Positions 39,366 through 49,511 of a stretch of DNA of 64,000 nt are shown one piece after another. Position 1 is the stretch's first letter. Each line of letters begins with the position of its first letter. The stretch comes from Rhodospirillaceae bacterium. Its GTDB lineage: Bacteria > Pseudomonadota > Alphaproteobacteria > SHVP01. The notes under the pieces were generated by a model, which saw nothing but the letters and a program-made list of their open reading frames with translations, ran no database searches and was not told the DNA's origin. The stretch is from the NCBI GenBank assembly GCA_002722055.1, contig PBKD01000014.1, forward strand, positions 204,533 through 268,532. The letters run 5' to 3'. Made by a program: the position numbers and the translations under genes.

Positions 39366-40265
39366 TTATCTCTTTTTGGATCTAGATAATTTACGAGGGG
39401 AACGCTTCTTAAAATCTTTTGCAATCTCCTCAAAAGTACAAAATCTAACACCCGGATGATTATTTATATAATCATAGAGCCTTTCATGCATCATTAAAAC
39501 CTGAGGTCTACCAGAAACATCCGGGTGGATTGTCATTGTGAAAACTGCATAATCGTACTCTCTATAAACCCAATCAAATTGGTCTTTCCACATTTGTTCA
39601 ATGTCTCTTGGATTAACAAAACCATGACTGTTGGGCGCTTTTTTTATAAACAACATGGGAGGGAGATCATCAGTATACCAATTAGCTGGAATTTCAATTA
39701 AATCTGTTTCTTTTCCTCTTTTGAGAGGCTTCATCCAAGTTTTAGGGTGTTGTGAATAATCAATAGGTGTCCAAGAGTCTCCAACCCTAACATAATAGGG
39801 CTGAAAATCATGATGCATTAGAGAATGATCATACATAATTCCTCTTTCAAGCAAGAGCTCATTAGTAACATTCGAAAATTCCCACCAAGGAGCAACATAA
39901 CCTCTTGGTTTTTTTCCAGTTAGCTTTTTTATTAATCCAATACATTTATCCAAAACTGCCGTCTCTTGCTCTCTAGACATTGCAATAGGATTTTCGTGTG
40001 AATAACCATGAACTCCAATCTCATGACCCCTTAAATGGACATCTTTCATTTCTTTTGGAAATGTTTCTATCGAGTGTCCAGGAATAAACCAAGTTGTCTT
40101 AATTCCCCATTTATCAAAAAGATCTAGGAGTCTTGGAGACCCGACTTCTCCAGAAAAAAGCCCCCTAGAAATATCATCTGGCGAGTCTTCTCCACCATAA
40201 GAACCCAGCCAACCAGCAACCGCATCTACATCTATACCATAAGCAACGAGAATTTCTTTAGCCAT
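39366..40265 (-). CDS. polysaccharide deacetylase family protein (PuuE-like NodB domain)
   Basis: [64 protein letters not shown]...[15 protein letters not shown]. Confidence 0.93.
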   Translation of the reverse strand: MAKEILVAYGIDVDAVAGWLGSYGGEDSPDDISRGLFSGEVGSPRLLDLFDKWGIKTTWFIPGHSIETFPKEMKDVHLRGHEIGVHGYSHENPIAMSREQETAVLDKCIGLIKKLTGKKPRGYVAPWWEFSNVTNELLLERGIMYDHSLMHHDFQPYYVRVGDSWTPIDYSQHPKTWMKPLKRGKETDLIEIPANWYTDDLPPMLFIKKAPNSHGFVNPRDIEQMWKDQFDWVYREYDYAVFTMTIHPDVSGRPQVLMMHERLYDYINNHPGVRFCTFEEIAKDFKKRSPRKLSRSKKR

Positions 40266-40407
40266 GATTTTTTCCTAAACTTTATATATCCAACTTGTAT
40301 AATTATATATATGATAACTTTTAATATCTATAAAAAAATTTAATATAACAAATAAATGATTTTTTTAAAAAAAATTCAGGAGTTAATTCATATTTAAGGA
40401 GAATAAC

Positions 40408-40734
40408 TTGATTGTTGATTTTAGAACGTACACTTTGAGTGTTGGATCTGTCCCAAAATTCTTAGATTTATTCGAAAATATTGGCCTACCAATTCAGAAG
40501 GAGATACTAGGTAATTTTTTAGCAATGTTTAAACATGAATTTGGAAATACAAATGAAATAATCCATATGTGGGGTTATGAAAACTTTCAAGACAGAGAAA
40601 AAAGGCGTTTAGATTGCGCTAAAAATGAAAAATTCATCGAGTACGTGAAAGAAGCCCGCCAATATATAATTAAACAAGAAGTAAAACTTCTCATACCAAC
40701 TCCCTCCTCTCCAATTTTAGGAATAAAATTATGA
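40408..40734 (+). CDS. NIPSNAP family protein
   Basis: DFRTYTLSVGSVPKFLDLFE...GNTNEIIHMWGYENFQDREKRR; AAGGAG SD, TTG start. Confidence 0.85.
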   Translation: MIVDFRTYTLSVGSVPKFLDLFENIGLPIQKEILGNFLAMFKHEFGNTNEIIHMWGYENFQDREKRRLDCAKNEKFIEYVKEARQYIIKQEVKLLIPTPSSPILGIKL

Positions 40735-41384
40735 AATTAATTTTCACCCCAAATCATGAATACATTCATAAAGTTCTTGTAGTGGCCCATGAAGCTAAAA
40801 TAATTGATAAAATTAAATTTGAAATCCAAGTACCATTTGATGAAGACACAAAAATATGGAATTACAACCCATTAGGCAAAGTTCCAGCATTCATAAAGCC
40901 AGATGGTAAGCCTCTCTTTGGTGGTTTGGTAATTTGTGAATATTTAGATACTTTCAACAAAGCCTCACCTTTATTTCCAAATGACGAATCCATATGGGAT
41001 ATAAAAAGGCAAATGATCACAGGTGATGGCATTTTTGATGCCACTACTTTAATTAGAGTAGAGAGTTGGAGAGAAAAATCCGATTGGAATAAAGATTATA
41101 TGATAAGAGAAAGATCGAAAATTATGAGAGCCCTCAAGATGCTTGAGACTGACGCAAAAGAATGGTTAAAAGAAATGAATAAGTTTCATATTGGACATGT
41201 AACAACTGCGGGGGCGCTATCATATCTATACCTACGAAATCCTATCCAAGATTGCAAACTAGTTACTGAAGATGAAAACTTCGATTGGGCTAATAATCAC
41301 CCTAATCTCAAATCATGGTATAACGAGATACTTGAAAGACCTTCAATAAAGTTTCGTATTAGTAAAGAGGATGTTAAAAATTAG
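40731..41384 (+). CDS. glutathione S-transferase family protein
   Basis: Thioredoxin-like N-domain, WNYNPLGKVPAFIKPDGKPLFGGLVICEYLDTF; ATGA overlap with NIPSNAP. Confidence 0.9.
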   Translation: MKLIFTPNHEYIHKVLVVAHEAKIIDKIKFEIQVPFDEDTKIWNYNPLGKVPAFIKPDGKPLFGGLVICEYLDTFNKASPLFPNDESIWDIKRQMITGDGIFDATTLIRVESWREKSDWNKDYMIRERSKIMRALKMLETDAKEWLKEMNKFHIGHVTTAGALSYLYLRNPIQDCKLVTEDENFDWANNHPNLKSWYNEILERPSIKFRISKEDVKN

Positions 41385-41427
41385 TTTATATCCTCAATAG
41401 AAGAAATCAGAGAGATTTATAAATTTT

Positions 41428-42486
41428 TTGCATTTAAAGGCTTCAGGTTACAAAATGAGAGATAAGATACTTTTCCTAGTTATAAAGTTAGTCGTTATAT
41501 TCCTTATAAGTTCGACACAAGCATATTCGCAAGAAATAACAATTAAACTTCATCACTTTCTTGGAACAAACTCAACTACTCATAAATTATTTATAGTGCC
41601 TTGGGCCAAAAAGATAGAAGAAGAGTCTAATGGTAGAATTAAAATTAATATTTTTCATTCAATGCAGCTTGGTGGAAAACCTCAACAACTTATTGATCAA
41701 GTCAGAGAGGGTTTTGTAGAAGCAGTATGGACTTTACCAGGATATACACCAGGAAGGTTCCCAATAGTAAGTGTTTTTGAACTACCATTTATGATTACAA
41801 GTGCAGAAGCAACCTCACAAGCAGTTCAAGAATTTTCATATAAACATCTTAAGGAAGAATTTAACGATATTCACCCAATTGTATTTCATGTACACGCAAG
41901 AGGAGTAATTCATTCAAAAAAAGCTATAAGAAGCATTGAAGATTTAAAGGGATTATCTATTCGTGCGCCAACCAAGCCTATTGGCGACACAATTAAGGAA
42001 CTTGGAGGCTTGCCAATTTTTATGCCTGTGCCTCAAGTTCCGGAATCACTATCGAGAGGTGTTGTTAATGGAGCAGTAATTCCTTGGGAGGTATCTTTAC
42101 CCCTGAAAGTTCACGAATTAACAAATAACCATGCTGAGATAGGTGGGGATAAGGGGTTATATACTGCGGTATTTCTTCTGGCTATGCATAAACCAACTTA
42201 TGAAAAAATGCCTAGTGATCTAAAAAAAATTATAGATAATAACTCAGGTATTAAGCTTGCTAAAGAAGTCGGAAAATTATGGGATGATGCAGAGGAAATC
42301 GGAAGAAAAGCTGCTTTAAAAAGGGGAAATAAAATAATAGAATTTGATTTGAATACAGTAAAAAAGATAAAAAAAACTACTAAAAAAATAATAAATAAAT
42401 GGATTTTAAATATAGATAATAAGAATAGTAACGGAAGACAGATTTTTGAAGATGCTTCTAAATTAGTAGAAAAATACTCAGAATAA
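41428..42486 (+). CDS. TRAP transporter substrate-binding protein (DctP family)
   Basis: Signal peptide; LHHFLGTNSTTHKLFIVPWAKKIEEESNGRIKINIFHSMQLGGKPQQLIDQVREG...LKGLSIRAPTKPIGDTIKELGGLPIFMPVPQVPESLSRGVVNGAVIPWE. Confidence 0.95.
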   Translation: MHLKASGYKMRDKILFLVIKLVVIFLISSTQAYSQEITIKLHHFLGTNSTTHKLFIVPWAKKIEEESNGRIKINIFHSMQLGGKPQQLIDQVREGFVEAVWTLPGYTPGRFPIVSVFELPFMITSAEATSQAVQEFSYKHLKEEFNDIHPIVFHVHARGVIHSKKAIRSIEDLKGLSIRAPTKPIGDTIKELGGLPIFMPVPQVPESLSRGVVNGAVIPWEVSLPLKVHELTNNHAEIGGDKGLYTAVFLLAMHKPTYEKMPSDLKKIIDNNSGIKLAKEVGKLWDDAEEIGRKAALKRGNKIIEFDLNTVKKIKKTTKKIINKWILNIDNKNSNGRQIFEDASKLVEKYSE

Positions 42487-42490
42487 ATCT

Positions 42491-42991
42491 ATGATAAAAA
42501 ATAATTATTTTATTTATATGGATAAACTAATAAGGAAGTTTTCAGAAATTTTTGCTATTTTGGGAGGACTATCATTAGTTTTAATTGTTACTATTACTTG
42601 TCTAAATGTAATTGGTCGAAAAGTAAATCTTCCTATTCCGGGAGATATAGAATTAATTGAGTTATTTATTTGTATATCAATATTCTTCTTTCTTCCATAT
42701 TGCCAAGCAACAAGAAGTAATATCAAAATAGTAATATTTAGTAAACTGTTTCCATATAAATTAAATAAATGCCTAGATTTCTCTAGTACTATTTTCTTTT
42801 TATTGTTTTCTTGTTTATTATTGTGGAGAATGTTTTTGGGAGGACTAGATTTTTATAAGTACAATGAAACTACAATGGTTTTAAATATACCTAAGTTTAT
42901 TTTTTTCTTCCCTATAATTTTATCTTTATTTCTTTTAATTTGCGTCTGCTTATTAGAATTATTTTCAATTTTTTTATTTTCTAATGATTAG
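42491..42991 (+). CDS. TRAP transporter small permease (DctQ family)
   Basis: 166 aa multi-TM; position between DctP and DctM; LNVIGRKVNLPIPGDIELIELFICISIFFFLPYCQ. Confidence 0.93.
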   Translation: MIKNNYFIYMDKLIRKFSEIFAILGGLSLVLIVTITCLNVIGRKVNLPIPGDIELIELFICISIFFFLPYCQATRSNIKIVIFSKLFPYKLNKCLDFSSTIFFLLFSCLLLWRMFLGGLDFYKYNETTMVLNIPKFIFFFPIILSLFLLICVCLLELFSIFLFSND

Positions 42992-44306
42992 CGATTCAAT
43001 AATAGGACTTATTTTTCTTCTAATACTTATTCTTCTGATTATACTTAGGTTTCCTATTGCTATTTCTTTAATTTTATCTGGAGTGATTGGAACATTGACC
43101 CTCTCAGAGTGGCAACCAGTATTAAGCCAGTTTAAAACTATAGCGTTTTACCGTTTTTCTTCTTATGAGCTCAGCATAATACCTCTTTTTATTTTGATGG
43201 GACAATTTGCCCAAAAGGCAGAAATATCATTAATATTATTTAATACATTTAGCAGCTGGTTTGGTCATAAAAGAGGTGGGCTAGCAATAGCAACTATAGC
43301 ATCTTGCGCAGGCTTTGGAGCAATTAACGGTTCTTCTATTGCTACAGCATCAACTATGTCACAAATAGCTTTGCCTGAAATGAAAAAAAGAAAATATTCA
43401 AATACTATTTCATCAGGTTCTCTGGCTGCAGGAGGCACCTTAGGTATATTAATTCCTCCTTCTGTAGTGTTAGTTATTTATTCAATTATTGCAGAACAGA
43501 ATATAACCTATATGTTTGCAGCAGCATTCATTCCAGGTTTTTTAGCAGTACTAGGATATATTATTACAATTTCAATTTACGTCAAAATAAATCCACAATC
43601 TGCAATTACCGAAGAAAGAAAAGATCTAGTTGAAAGAATAGTGGCTATAAAAAAACTTTTACCTTTAGGCTTTATATTTATAGTTGTAATTGGGGGAATT
43701 TATTCAGGTATTTTTACTCCAACAGAAGCTGCATCTATTGGAACTTTTCTAACTTTTTGTCTTGCAATCAAGTATAAAAAACTAGATATAAAAAAATTTA
43801 AAGATTGCTTTTTTCAGACAGCCAAAATAAGTGGTATGATTTTCTTAATTCTTCTTGGTACTGATTTCTTCAACTCTTTTTTAGGAAGAAGCATGCTTCC
43901 TCAGGAGTTAGGAACATTTATTTCAGCTTTGGGTCTTTCGCCCATCACTATTCTTCTTATAATCATTATTATATATTTGATTTTAGGTTTGTTCTTAGAG
44001 AGCCTTTCAATGGTTCTACTTACAATACCAATCTTTTTTCCAATTATTATGAATCAGGACTTTGGCTTAACCCACTCTGAGACAGCAATTTGGTTCGGTG
44101 TAATTATCTTAATCATTGTTGAACTAGGTCTAATTACACCACCTTTTGGACTTAACCTTTTTATAATAAATAGCATTGCAAAAGATATAAAAATATCCGA
44201 AATCTTTAAAGGAGTCATTCCATTTATTTTATCTGATATAGTTCGAATAATAATACTTATTATTTTTCCGTCTTTAAGTCTTATCCTTGTACGACTAATT
44301 AATTGA
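42984..44306 (+). CDS. TRAP transporter large permease (DctM family)
   Basis: IPLFILMGQFAQKAEIS...GFGAINGSSIATASTMSQIALPEMKKRKYSNTISSGSLAAGGTLGILIPPSVVLVIYSIIAEQ. Confidence 0.96.
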   Translation: MISDSIIGLIFLLILILLIILRFPIAISLILSGVIGTLTLSEWQPVLSQFKTIAFYRFSSYELSIIPLFILMGQFAQKAEISLILFNTFSSWFGHKRGGLAIATIASCAGFGAINGSSIATASTMSQIALPEMKKRKYSNTISSGSLAAGGTLGILIPPSVVLVIYSIIAEQNITYMFAAAFIPGFLAVLGYIITISIYVKINPQSAITEERKDLVERIVAIKKLLPLGFIFIVVIGGIYSGIFTPTEAASIGTFLTFCLAIKYKKLDIKKFKDCFFQTAKISGMIFLILLGTDFFNSFLGRSMLPQELGTFISALGLSPITILLIIIIIYLILGLFLESLSMVLLTIPIFFPIIMNQDFGLTHSETAIWFGVIILIIVELGLITPPFGLNLFIINSIAKDIKISEIFKGVIPFILSDIVRIIILIIFPSLSLILVRLIN

Positions 44307-44308
44307 TC

Positions 44309-44701
44309 TTACCTTAATGGGTTTTCATCACTCATATATATATATACTTCTGAAAATTTACCTTCATCTAAAAAAAATAAGTTAATATTTTGAGCTCGTT
44401 CCTCAAATCCATCATGCCTTAATCTAAGTGCATTAAATCGCACAGCAATTGATTGTTTCTCAACATCAATAATTGGTTTAAAATCTCCGTGCCATATAAT
44501 ATCGAAAGCAGGAAAAAAATCTGAAAACATTCTTTTTATATCATTATCTCTGCCATGATGAGTAAGGTTATCGGTTTGAATGGTTAAAGTTGCATCTTCA
44601 GCAAAACAGTCAAGGACTCCATCTAATTGCTTAAGATCAACATTTCCAAAATACGCTTTAGTTACAATATTATATAATTCTTCTTCATTAAGTTTATTCA
44701 T
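44309..44701 (-). CDS. SnoaL-like / NTF2-fold protein
   Basis: LKQLDGVLDCFAEDATLTIQTDNLTHHGRDNDIKRMFSDFFPAFDIIWHGDF. Confidence 0.8.
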   Translation of the reverse strand: MNKLNEEELYNIVTKAYFGNVDLKQLDGVLDCFAEDATLTIQTDNLTHHGRDNDIKRMFSDFFPAFDIIWHGDFKPIIDVEKQSIAVRFNALRLRHDGFEERAQNINLFFLDEGKFSEVYIYMSDENPLR

Positions 44702-44729
44702 ATCTAATCCTAATTAAACTAAGGCACCA

Positions 44730-44816
44730 TGGTGCGGGTGAAGGGAATCGAACCCCCACTCCCCGAGAGGAACCAGATTTTGAGTCTGGCGCGTCTACCA
44801 GTTCCGCCACACCCGC
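44730..44816 (-). tRNA. tRNA-Leu(CAA), CCA encoded
   Basis: Minus strand GCGGGTGTGGCGGAACTGGTAGACGCGCCAGACTCAAAATCTGGTTCCTCTCGGGGAGTGGGGGTTCGATTCCCTTCACCCGCACCA; variable arm present. Confidence 0.97.
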
Positions 44817-44903
44817 ATTTCAATTTTTCTACATATTAACTTATTTAACAAAAGATACTAACACAAGCTTGCTGAAATAAAAAAGGCCTGCTAAGAGAGT
44901 TAA

Positions 44904-45473
44904 ATGATAAAAAATCTCTATGATTGGATACTAAGAATGGCTGAACATCGTCTTTCGGTGGTTATATTATGTTTGGTATCATTCTCAGAGAGTATTTTCT
45001 TCCCAATTCCTCCCGATGTAATGTTAATACCTATGGTTATAGTAAAAAGAAGTATGGCATGGTTTTATGCAAGCTTAACAACTATTTTCAGCTCAATTGG
45101 TGGTTTAATTGGATATTTTATAGGTTTATTATTTTATGAAAAAATTGGAATTTATTTAATACCCGAGGCAGGTTTAAATCAGTATCAAACTTATTTTAAT
45201 AGTTTTGGTTTAATTATTATTCTAGCTTCAGGGTTTCTTCCGATAATACCCTTTAAGTTGTTTACTATTGCATCAGGCTTTTTTGGATTACCTATAAGTA
45301 TTTTTATTATAGGCTCATTGGCCTCAAGAGGTTTAAGGTTTTTTTTAATTGCAGCCTTGCTTTGGAAATTTGGAGAGAGCATAAAGAAATTTATTGAAAT
45401 AAACCTAAACATTTTGGCAATTTTATTAGTTATAATTATATTAATATTATATTTTTTGTATAGAATGCTTTAA
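44904..45473 (+). CDS. DedA/YqaA-family membrane protein
   Basis: SFSESIFFPIPPDVMLIPMVIVKRSMAWFYA...GYFIGLLFYE. Confidence 0.9.
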   Translation: MIKNLYDWILRMAEHRLSVVILCLVSFSESIFFPIPPDVMLIPMVIVKRSMAWFYASLTTIFSSIGGLIGYFIGLLFYEKIGIYLIPEAGLNQYQTYFNSFGLIIILASGFLPIIPFKLFTIASGFFGLPISIFIIGSLASRGLRFFLIAALLWKFGESIKKFIEINLNILAILLVIIILILYFLYRML

Positions 45474-45985
45474 TGAATTTCAAAATAAATATTTTTGCAC
45501 TGCTTATTTTATCAATATCTATAATTACTATATCTGTAGTTTTTTGGATAGAGTTTTACGAAAAAATTAATCCTTGTGAACTATGTTTATATCAAAGATG
45601 GCCCTATTATATTCTCATATTTTTAAGTATAATCGTACTTCTTATAAAAAATATAAAAGAAAAAATATTTATTTCTACCTTGATTTCTATTATTTTATCC
45701 ATAAGTTTTCTGTTAGCAATATATCATACGGGCATTGAGCGAGGCATTTGGTCAAGCATTACTACTTGCTCAGACTTTACAAAAATTTCTACAGGTGACA
45801 TTGACGAATTTAAAAAAATAATTTTAGATACACCTATAGCGAGATGTGATTTAGTCTCATGGAAATTTCTTGATTTTTCATTGAGCAATATGAACGCAAT
45901 TTTGTCTCTTTCATTATTTGTGATTAGTATAATGCTAAATTTAGAAATTTTAAAAAAAAGAGGCAATAAGCTTAATACTAAATAA
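45473..45985 (+). CDS. disulfide bond formation protein DsbB family
   Basis: INPCELCLYQRWPYYIL; four TM; second Cys region TTCSDFTK...PIARCDLVSW. Confidence 0.92.
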   Translation: MNFKINIFALLILSISIITISVVFWIEFYEKINPCELCLYQRWPYYILIFLSIIVLLIKNIKEKIFISTLISIILSISFLLAIYHTGIERGIWSSITTCSDFTKISTGDIDEFKKIILDTPIARCDLVSWKFLDFSLSNMNAILSLSLFVISIMLNLEILKKRGNKLNTK

Positions 45986-46046
45986 ATTAAAATTTGATTT
46001 AAATTCATTCGATTAAATTTAAATTTACCAACTAAATAGGAAGATA

Positions 46047-46622
46047 ATGAATAATAAAGATATTTTAAAACAAAAAAAATCTGGTGAAGGTAGTTTGCCT
46101 GGAGATCCAGATCCTCAGAAAATGATAGAAAGAATGATACGCGTTAATCAAGCAGGAGAATATGGTGCTCAAAGAATTTACGCTGGCCAATTAGCAATTG
46201 TAAAAGATAATTCGCTTAAAGAAAAAATTAAATTGATGGCAGAGCACGAAAAAGAGCATTTAGAAACTTTTAATAATTTGTTATTAGATAGGAAAATAAG
46301 GCCAACAGCTCTTCAGCCTATATGGCATATACTTGGTTTTGCTCTTGGAGCATCCACAGCATTAATGGGAGAAAAGTCAGCAATGGCTTGCACTGTGGCT
46401 GTTGAAGAAGCAATAGATGAGCATTATTCTAACCAAGCAAATTACCTTGGAGATGATGAAAAAGAATTGAAAGAAATTATTCTAGATACTAGAGAAGATG
46501 AAATAGAGCATAAAGAAATTGCACAAGAAAGTTTAAACAAGTTTGAATCTGACTTGCAGCCTCTTAGGTTAGCTATCAAAAAAGGCACTAAAATAGCAAT
46601 TTGGCTATCTGAAAGATTTTAA
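46047..46622 (+). CDS. demethoxyubiquinone hydroxylase (Coq7 family)
   Basis: RMIRVNQAGEYGAQRIYAGQLAIVKD...MAEHEKEHLETFNNLL...VAVEEAIDEHYSNQ...REDEIEHKEIA. Confidence 0.95.
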   Translation: MNNKDILKQKKSGEGSLPGDPDPQKMIERMIRVNQAGEYGAQRIYAGQLAIVKDNSLKEKIKLMAEHEKEHLETFNNLLLDRKIRPTALQPIWHILGFALGASTALMGEKSAMACTVAVEEAIDEHYSNQANYLGDDEKELKEIILDTREDEIEHKEIAQESLNKFESDLQPLRLAIKKGTKIAIWLSERF

Positions 46623-46628
46623 AAAGAT

Positions 46629-47180
46629 TTAAGGCTCTAATTCTATATCCCAGTATAAAAAATCTCTCCAACTTTCATGCAAATAATTTGGGGGGAAACG
46701 TCTGCCTTTATTTTGGAGATCGTGAGTTGAGGGCATTTTTGGACGTGTCATTGGATGCATTTTACACTCTTTTTCGAGTTTTTTTCCTTTAATAAAGTTA
46801 CATTTTGAGCAAGCTGTTACCACATTATCCCATGTAGTCTTGCCTCCTAGAGATTTAGGTATTAAATGATCGAAAGTTAAATCATTATTATCACCACAAT
46901 ATTGACATATAAAACTATCCCTTAGGAAAACATTAAACCTTGTAAATGCAGGACGAGTTATCGGCGTAACATAGTTTTTTAAAGCAACCACACTAGGTAA
47001 CTTTAAAGAGATACTTGGAGAATGGACCTCTTTATCGTAGTGAGAGACTATATTTACTCTTTCCATAAAGACAGCTTTAACAGCCTCGTACCAAGGCCAT
47101 AAAGAAAGTGGAAAATAATTAAGAGGTTGATAGTCTGCGTTTAAAACTAATGCATTACATGAGTCTAAATTATCAGTCAA
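46629..47180 (-). CDS. HNH endonuclease family protein
   Basis: LVLNADYQPLNYFPLSLWPWYEAVKAVFMERVNIV...FICQYCGDNNDLTFDHLIPKSLGGKTTWDNVVTACSKCNFIKG. Confidence 0.95.
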   Translation of the reverse strand: MTDNLDSCNALVLNADYQPLNYFPLSLWPWYEAVKAVFMERVNIVSHYDKEVHSPSISLKLPSVVALKNYVTPITRPAFTRFNVFLRDSFICQYCGDNNDLTFDHLIPKSLGGKTTWDNVVTACSKCNFIKGKKLEKECKMHPMTRPKMPSTHDLQNKGRRFPPNYLHESWRDFLYWDIELEP

Positions 47181-47273
47181 TTTTTTTCCTTAAAAAAGTA
47201 TTATTAAAATCATATGAGAACATTTTAGAGAATAATGGTCAAGAAGATCTATTTAAGTTAATGTTATAAATAA

Positions 47274-47945
47274 TCATTTAATTACATTTTTAATAAAATC
47301 AATTGCTTTAGTTAGCCCTTCTTGACTAATTGAATGATACAAATCTTTTTCAATATATTTTTCTATATTATGCGTTATTTTTGATAATTGATTATATGCT
47401 TTCATTGTCTCATTACAGTTCACGACGTTATCCAATTCGCCATGGGCTAGAAAAACTGAAGGGAAAGATTTATTAGTATTTTCAGAATTATCAAATGAAA
47501 TTAAAGCACCAGAAAAACCTACAATGCATGCTATTTCTGATTCAAGTTTAAGACCTAAATGTAAAGCCATCATAGCGCCTTGAGAAAACCCAACTAAGAT
47601 TATCTTTTTATTACCAATGGAATAATTTTCTTTCTGAAGGTAAATAAAATTTTCCAAAATTTTTGAAGACTGCTCAATTTCACTATATATAGTTGAATCT
47701 TTTTTAAAATTATAATCTGAATTTAGTTGATCGATACTAAACCATTGTCTTCCATTTTGAGATAAACTACATTCAAATGGGGCATGGGGCGCCAAAAATG
47801 CTATTTGAGGGAATAATTTATTTAAATATGGTGTCAAAGAAAATAAATCGTTCCCATTTGCTCCATAGCCGTGAAGTAGGAACATCAAGTACTCAGGATT
47901 ATCATCTGGGATTTCTTTTGGACCATCCATATTTAAAACATACAT
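47274..47945 (-). CDS. phospholipase/carboxylesterase (alpha/beta hydrolase)
   Basis: FLLHGYGANGNDLFSLTPYLNKLFPQIAFLAPHAPF...LVGFSQGAMMALHLGL. Confidence 0.93.
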   Translation of the reverse strand: MYVLNMDGPKEIPDDNPEYLMFLLHGYGANGNDLFSLTPYLNKLFPQIAFLAPHAPFECSLSQNGRQWFSIDQLNSDYNFKKDSTIYSEIEQSSKILENFIYLQKENYSIGNKKIILVGFSQGAMMALHLGLKLESEIACIVGFSGALISFDNSENTNKSFPSVFLAHGELDNVVNCNETMKAYNQLSKITHNIEKYIEKDLYHSISQEGLTKAIDFIKNVIK

Positions 47946-47980
47946 TTAAATGAAAATAATTCAACTAACAAAAAAATTAT

Positions 47981-49201
47981 TTATTTACCTATTGTTTTAA
48001 ATTTTTTCTTAGGGATAAATAATAGTAATGAAAAAAAAGTCATAAAACCGTTAAATAATATTAAAAAAATCAAAGGCCATTGTGTGCCATTAAATAAATA
48101 ACCAGAGAATAGAACCATACCTGATGCGGTAAACATATGTAGAAATCCATTCAATGAGGATGCTGCACCAGCCTTATTTGGAAAAACTGACACTGCTCCT
48201 TGAGCAGCGCTCGGATAAAGTATAGATAAACCAAACATAACTCCGCACATTGGTGAAATAATAATCCAGACCGATAATTCGAAAAACAGTGATAAGACTG
48301 ACATTAGCCCTCCACAAATCATTATTACTAAAGAACCAAAATAAATAAGTTTATCAACACCAAAAATAGGTAATAACCTAGCTGCAAAATATGCACCTAT
48401 AAAATTAGTAAAAGTAGGTAATAAAATGTACCATCCGTATATATCAGGAGATATGCCCAATAAACTAATTAGAATAAATGGAGTGCCTGAGGAATAAATA
48501 AAAACCATGGACATAGCAAAAGAAGCTGTTAGAGAATAGCCTATAAAAACCCTAGATTTAATAAAAGTGATGTAATTAATTAGAGAAATATTTAAGTTAT
48601 AATTATTATCTTTTATTTTGGAGTTATTACTTTCCTTAAGATAAATTAGGTTCGAAATTAAAACAATTGAACCAATAATTATTAGAAATAAAAAAATAGA
48701 CTGCCAATTAAAGTTTACTTGCAAATATCCACCGATTAATGGTGCAAATGCTGGTGCAGCTCCCATTACCATTGATATATAAGATAATATTATTGCACTT
48801 CTTTCTCTATTAAATAAATCTCTTAGAATTGCCCTGCCGACAACAGGGCCACTACAACCTCCCAACCCTTGAAGGGCTCTAGCAAATACTAATGCTTCTA
48901 TAGAATTAGAAAATGTGGCAATTACAGAACCAACAATATAGATACAAAGGCCAAGAAAAATAGCTGGTCTTCGACCATATCTATCTGATAAAGGACCATA
49001 AATCAATTGCCCAAAAGCGAATGCTAATATATACATACTAAATGTAAGCTGAACTTCTGTAGAGGATATATCAAAATAGTCAGCTATTGCTGGCATGGCT
49101 GGTGTATAAATACCTATAGAACTATAGGCTACTACCATTAGACCTGATAGTAAAATTACTAATAATGCAACTTTCTTTTTTTCTTCTTTACTTTCAGTCA
49201 T
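47981..49201 (-). CDS. MFS transporter, Bcr/CflA drug-resistance family
   Basis: IGIYTPAMPAIADYFDISSTEVQLTFSMYILAFAFGQLIYGPLSDRYGRRPAIFLGLCIY. Confidence 0.94.
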   Translation of the reverse strand: MTESKEEKKKVALLVILLSGLMVVAYSSIGIYTPAMPAIADYFDISSTEVQLTFSMYILAFAFGQLIYGPLSDRYGRRPAIFLGLCIYIVGSVIATFSNSIEALVFARALQGLGGCSGPVVGRAILRDLFNRERSAIILSYISMVMGAAPAFAPLIGGYLQVNFNWQSIFLFLIIIGSIVLISNLIYLKESNNSKIKDNNYNLNISLINYITFIKSRVFIGYSLTASFAMSMVFIYSSGTPFILISLLGISPDIYGWYILLPTFTNFIGAYFAARLLPIFGVDKLIYFGSLVIMICGGLMSVLSLFFELSVWIIISPMCGVMFGLSILYPSAAQGAVSVFPNKAGAASSLNGFLHMFTASGMVLFSGYLFNGTQWPLIFLILFNGFMTFFSLLLFIPKKKFKTIGK

Positions 49202-49319
49202 TGATCTTATACAGAAATAAATTATTATTAGATTCTAATATGAATATTTATGATGAATAAAATATTGAAACTATATTTAGATTAAAAAAGATTATACCCT
49301 ATTTCAAAAAAACAAAAAA

Positions 49320-49511
49320 ATGAATAATATTTTTCTTATTCTTGCAATAATTTCACTAGCCGCAGTAATAATATCACTTGCTTTAGGCGTTTTAGGAATG
49401 ATTAGAAGCTCAGAATTTAATAAAAGATATGGCAACCTTTTTATGAGACTAAGAATTATATCTCAAATCTGTGTAGTAATTTTCCTTATTCTCTTTTTTG
49501 TGACTAGATAA
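49320..49511 (+). CDS. twin-transmembrane (HIG1-domain-like) protein
   Basis: 63 aa, two TM; VLGMIRSSEFNKRYGNLFMRLRIISQ between helices; overlaps next gene start. Confidence 0.8.
   Translation: MNNIFLILAIISLAAVIISLALGVLGMIRSSEFNKRYGNLFMRLRIISQICVVIFLILFFVTR

Noticed and set aside
46629-47180. HNH endonuclease considered as a mobile-element or homing nuclease
   Set aside because: Resembles the common chromosomal alphaproteobacterial HNH protein; no intron, repeats or phage genes nearby.
47981-49201. Bcr/CflA MFS gene considered as an antibiotic resistance island
   Set aside because: Single ubiquitous efflux family gene in a housekeeping context; no mobile signatures.
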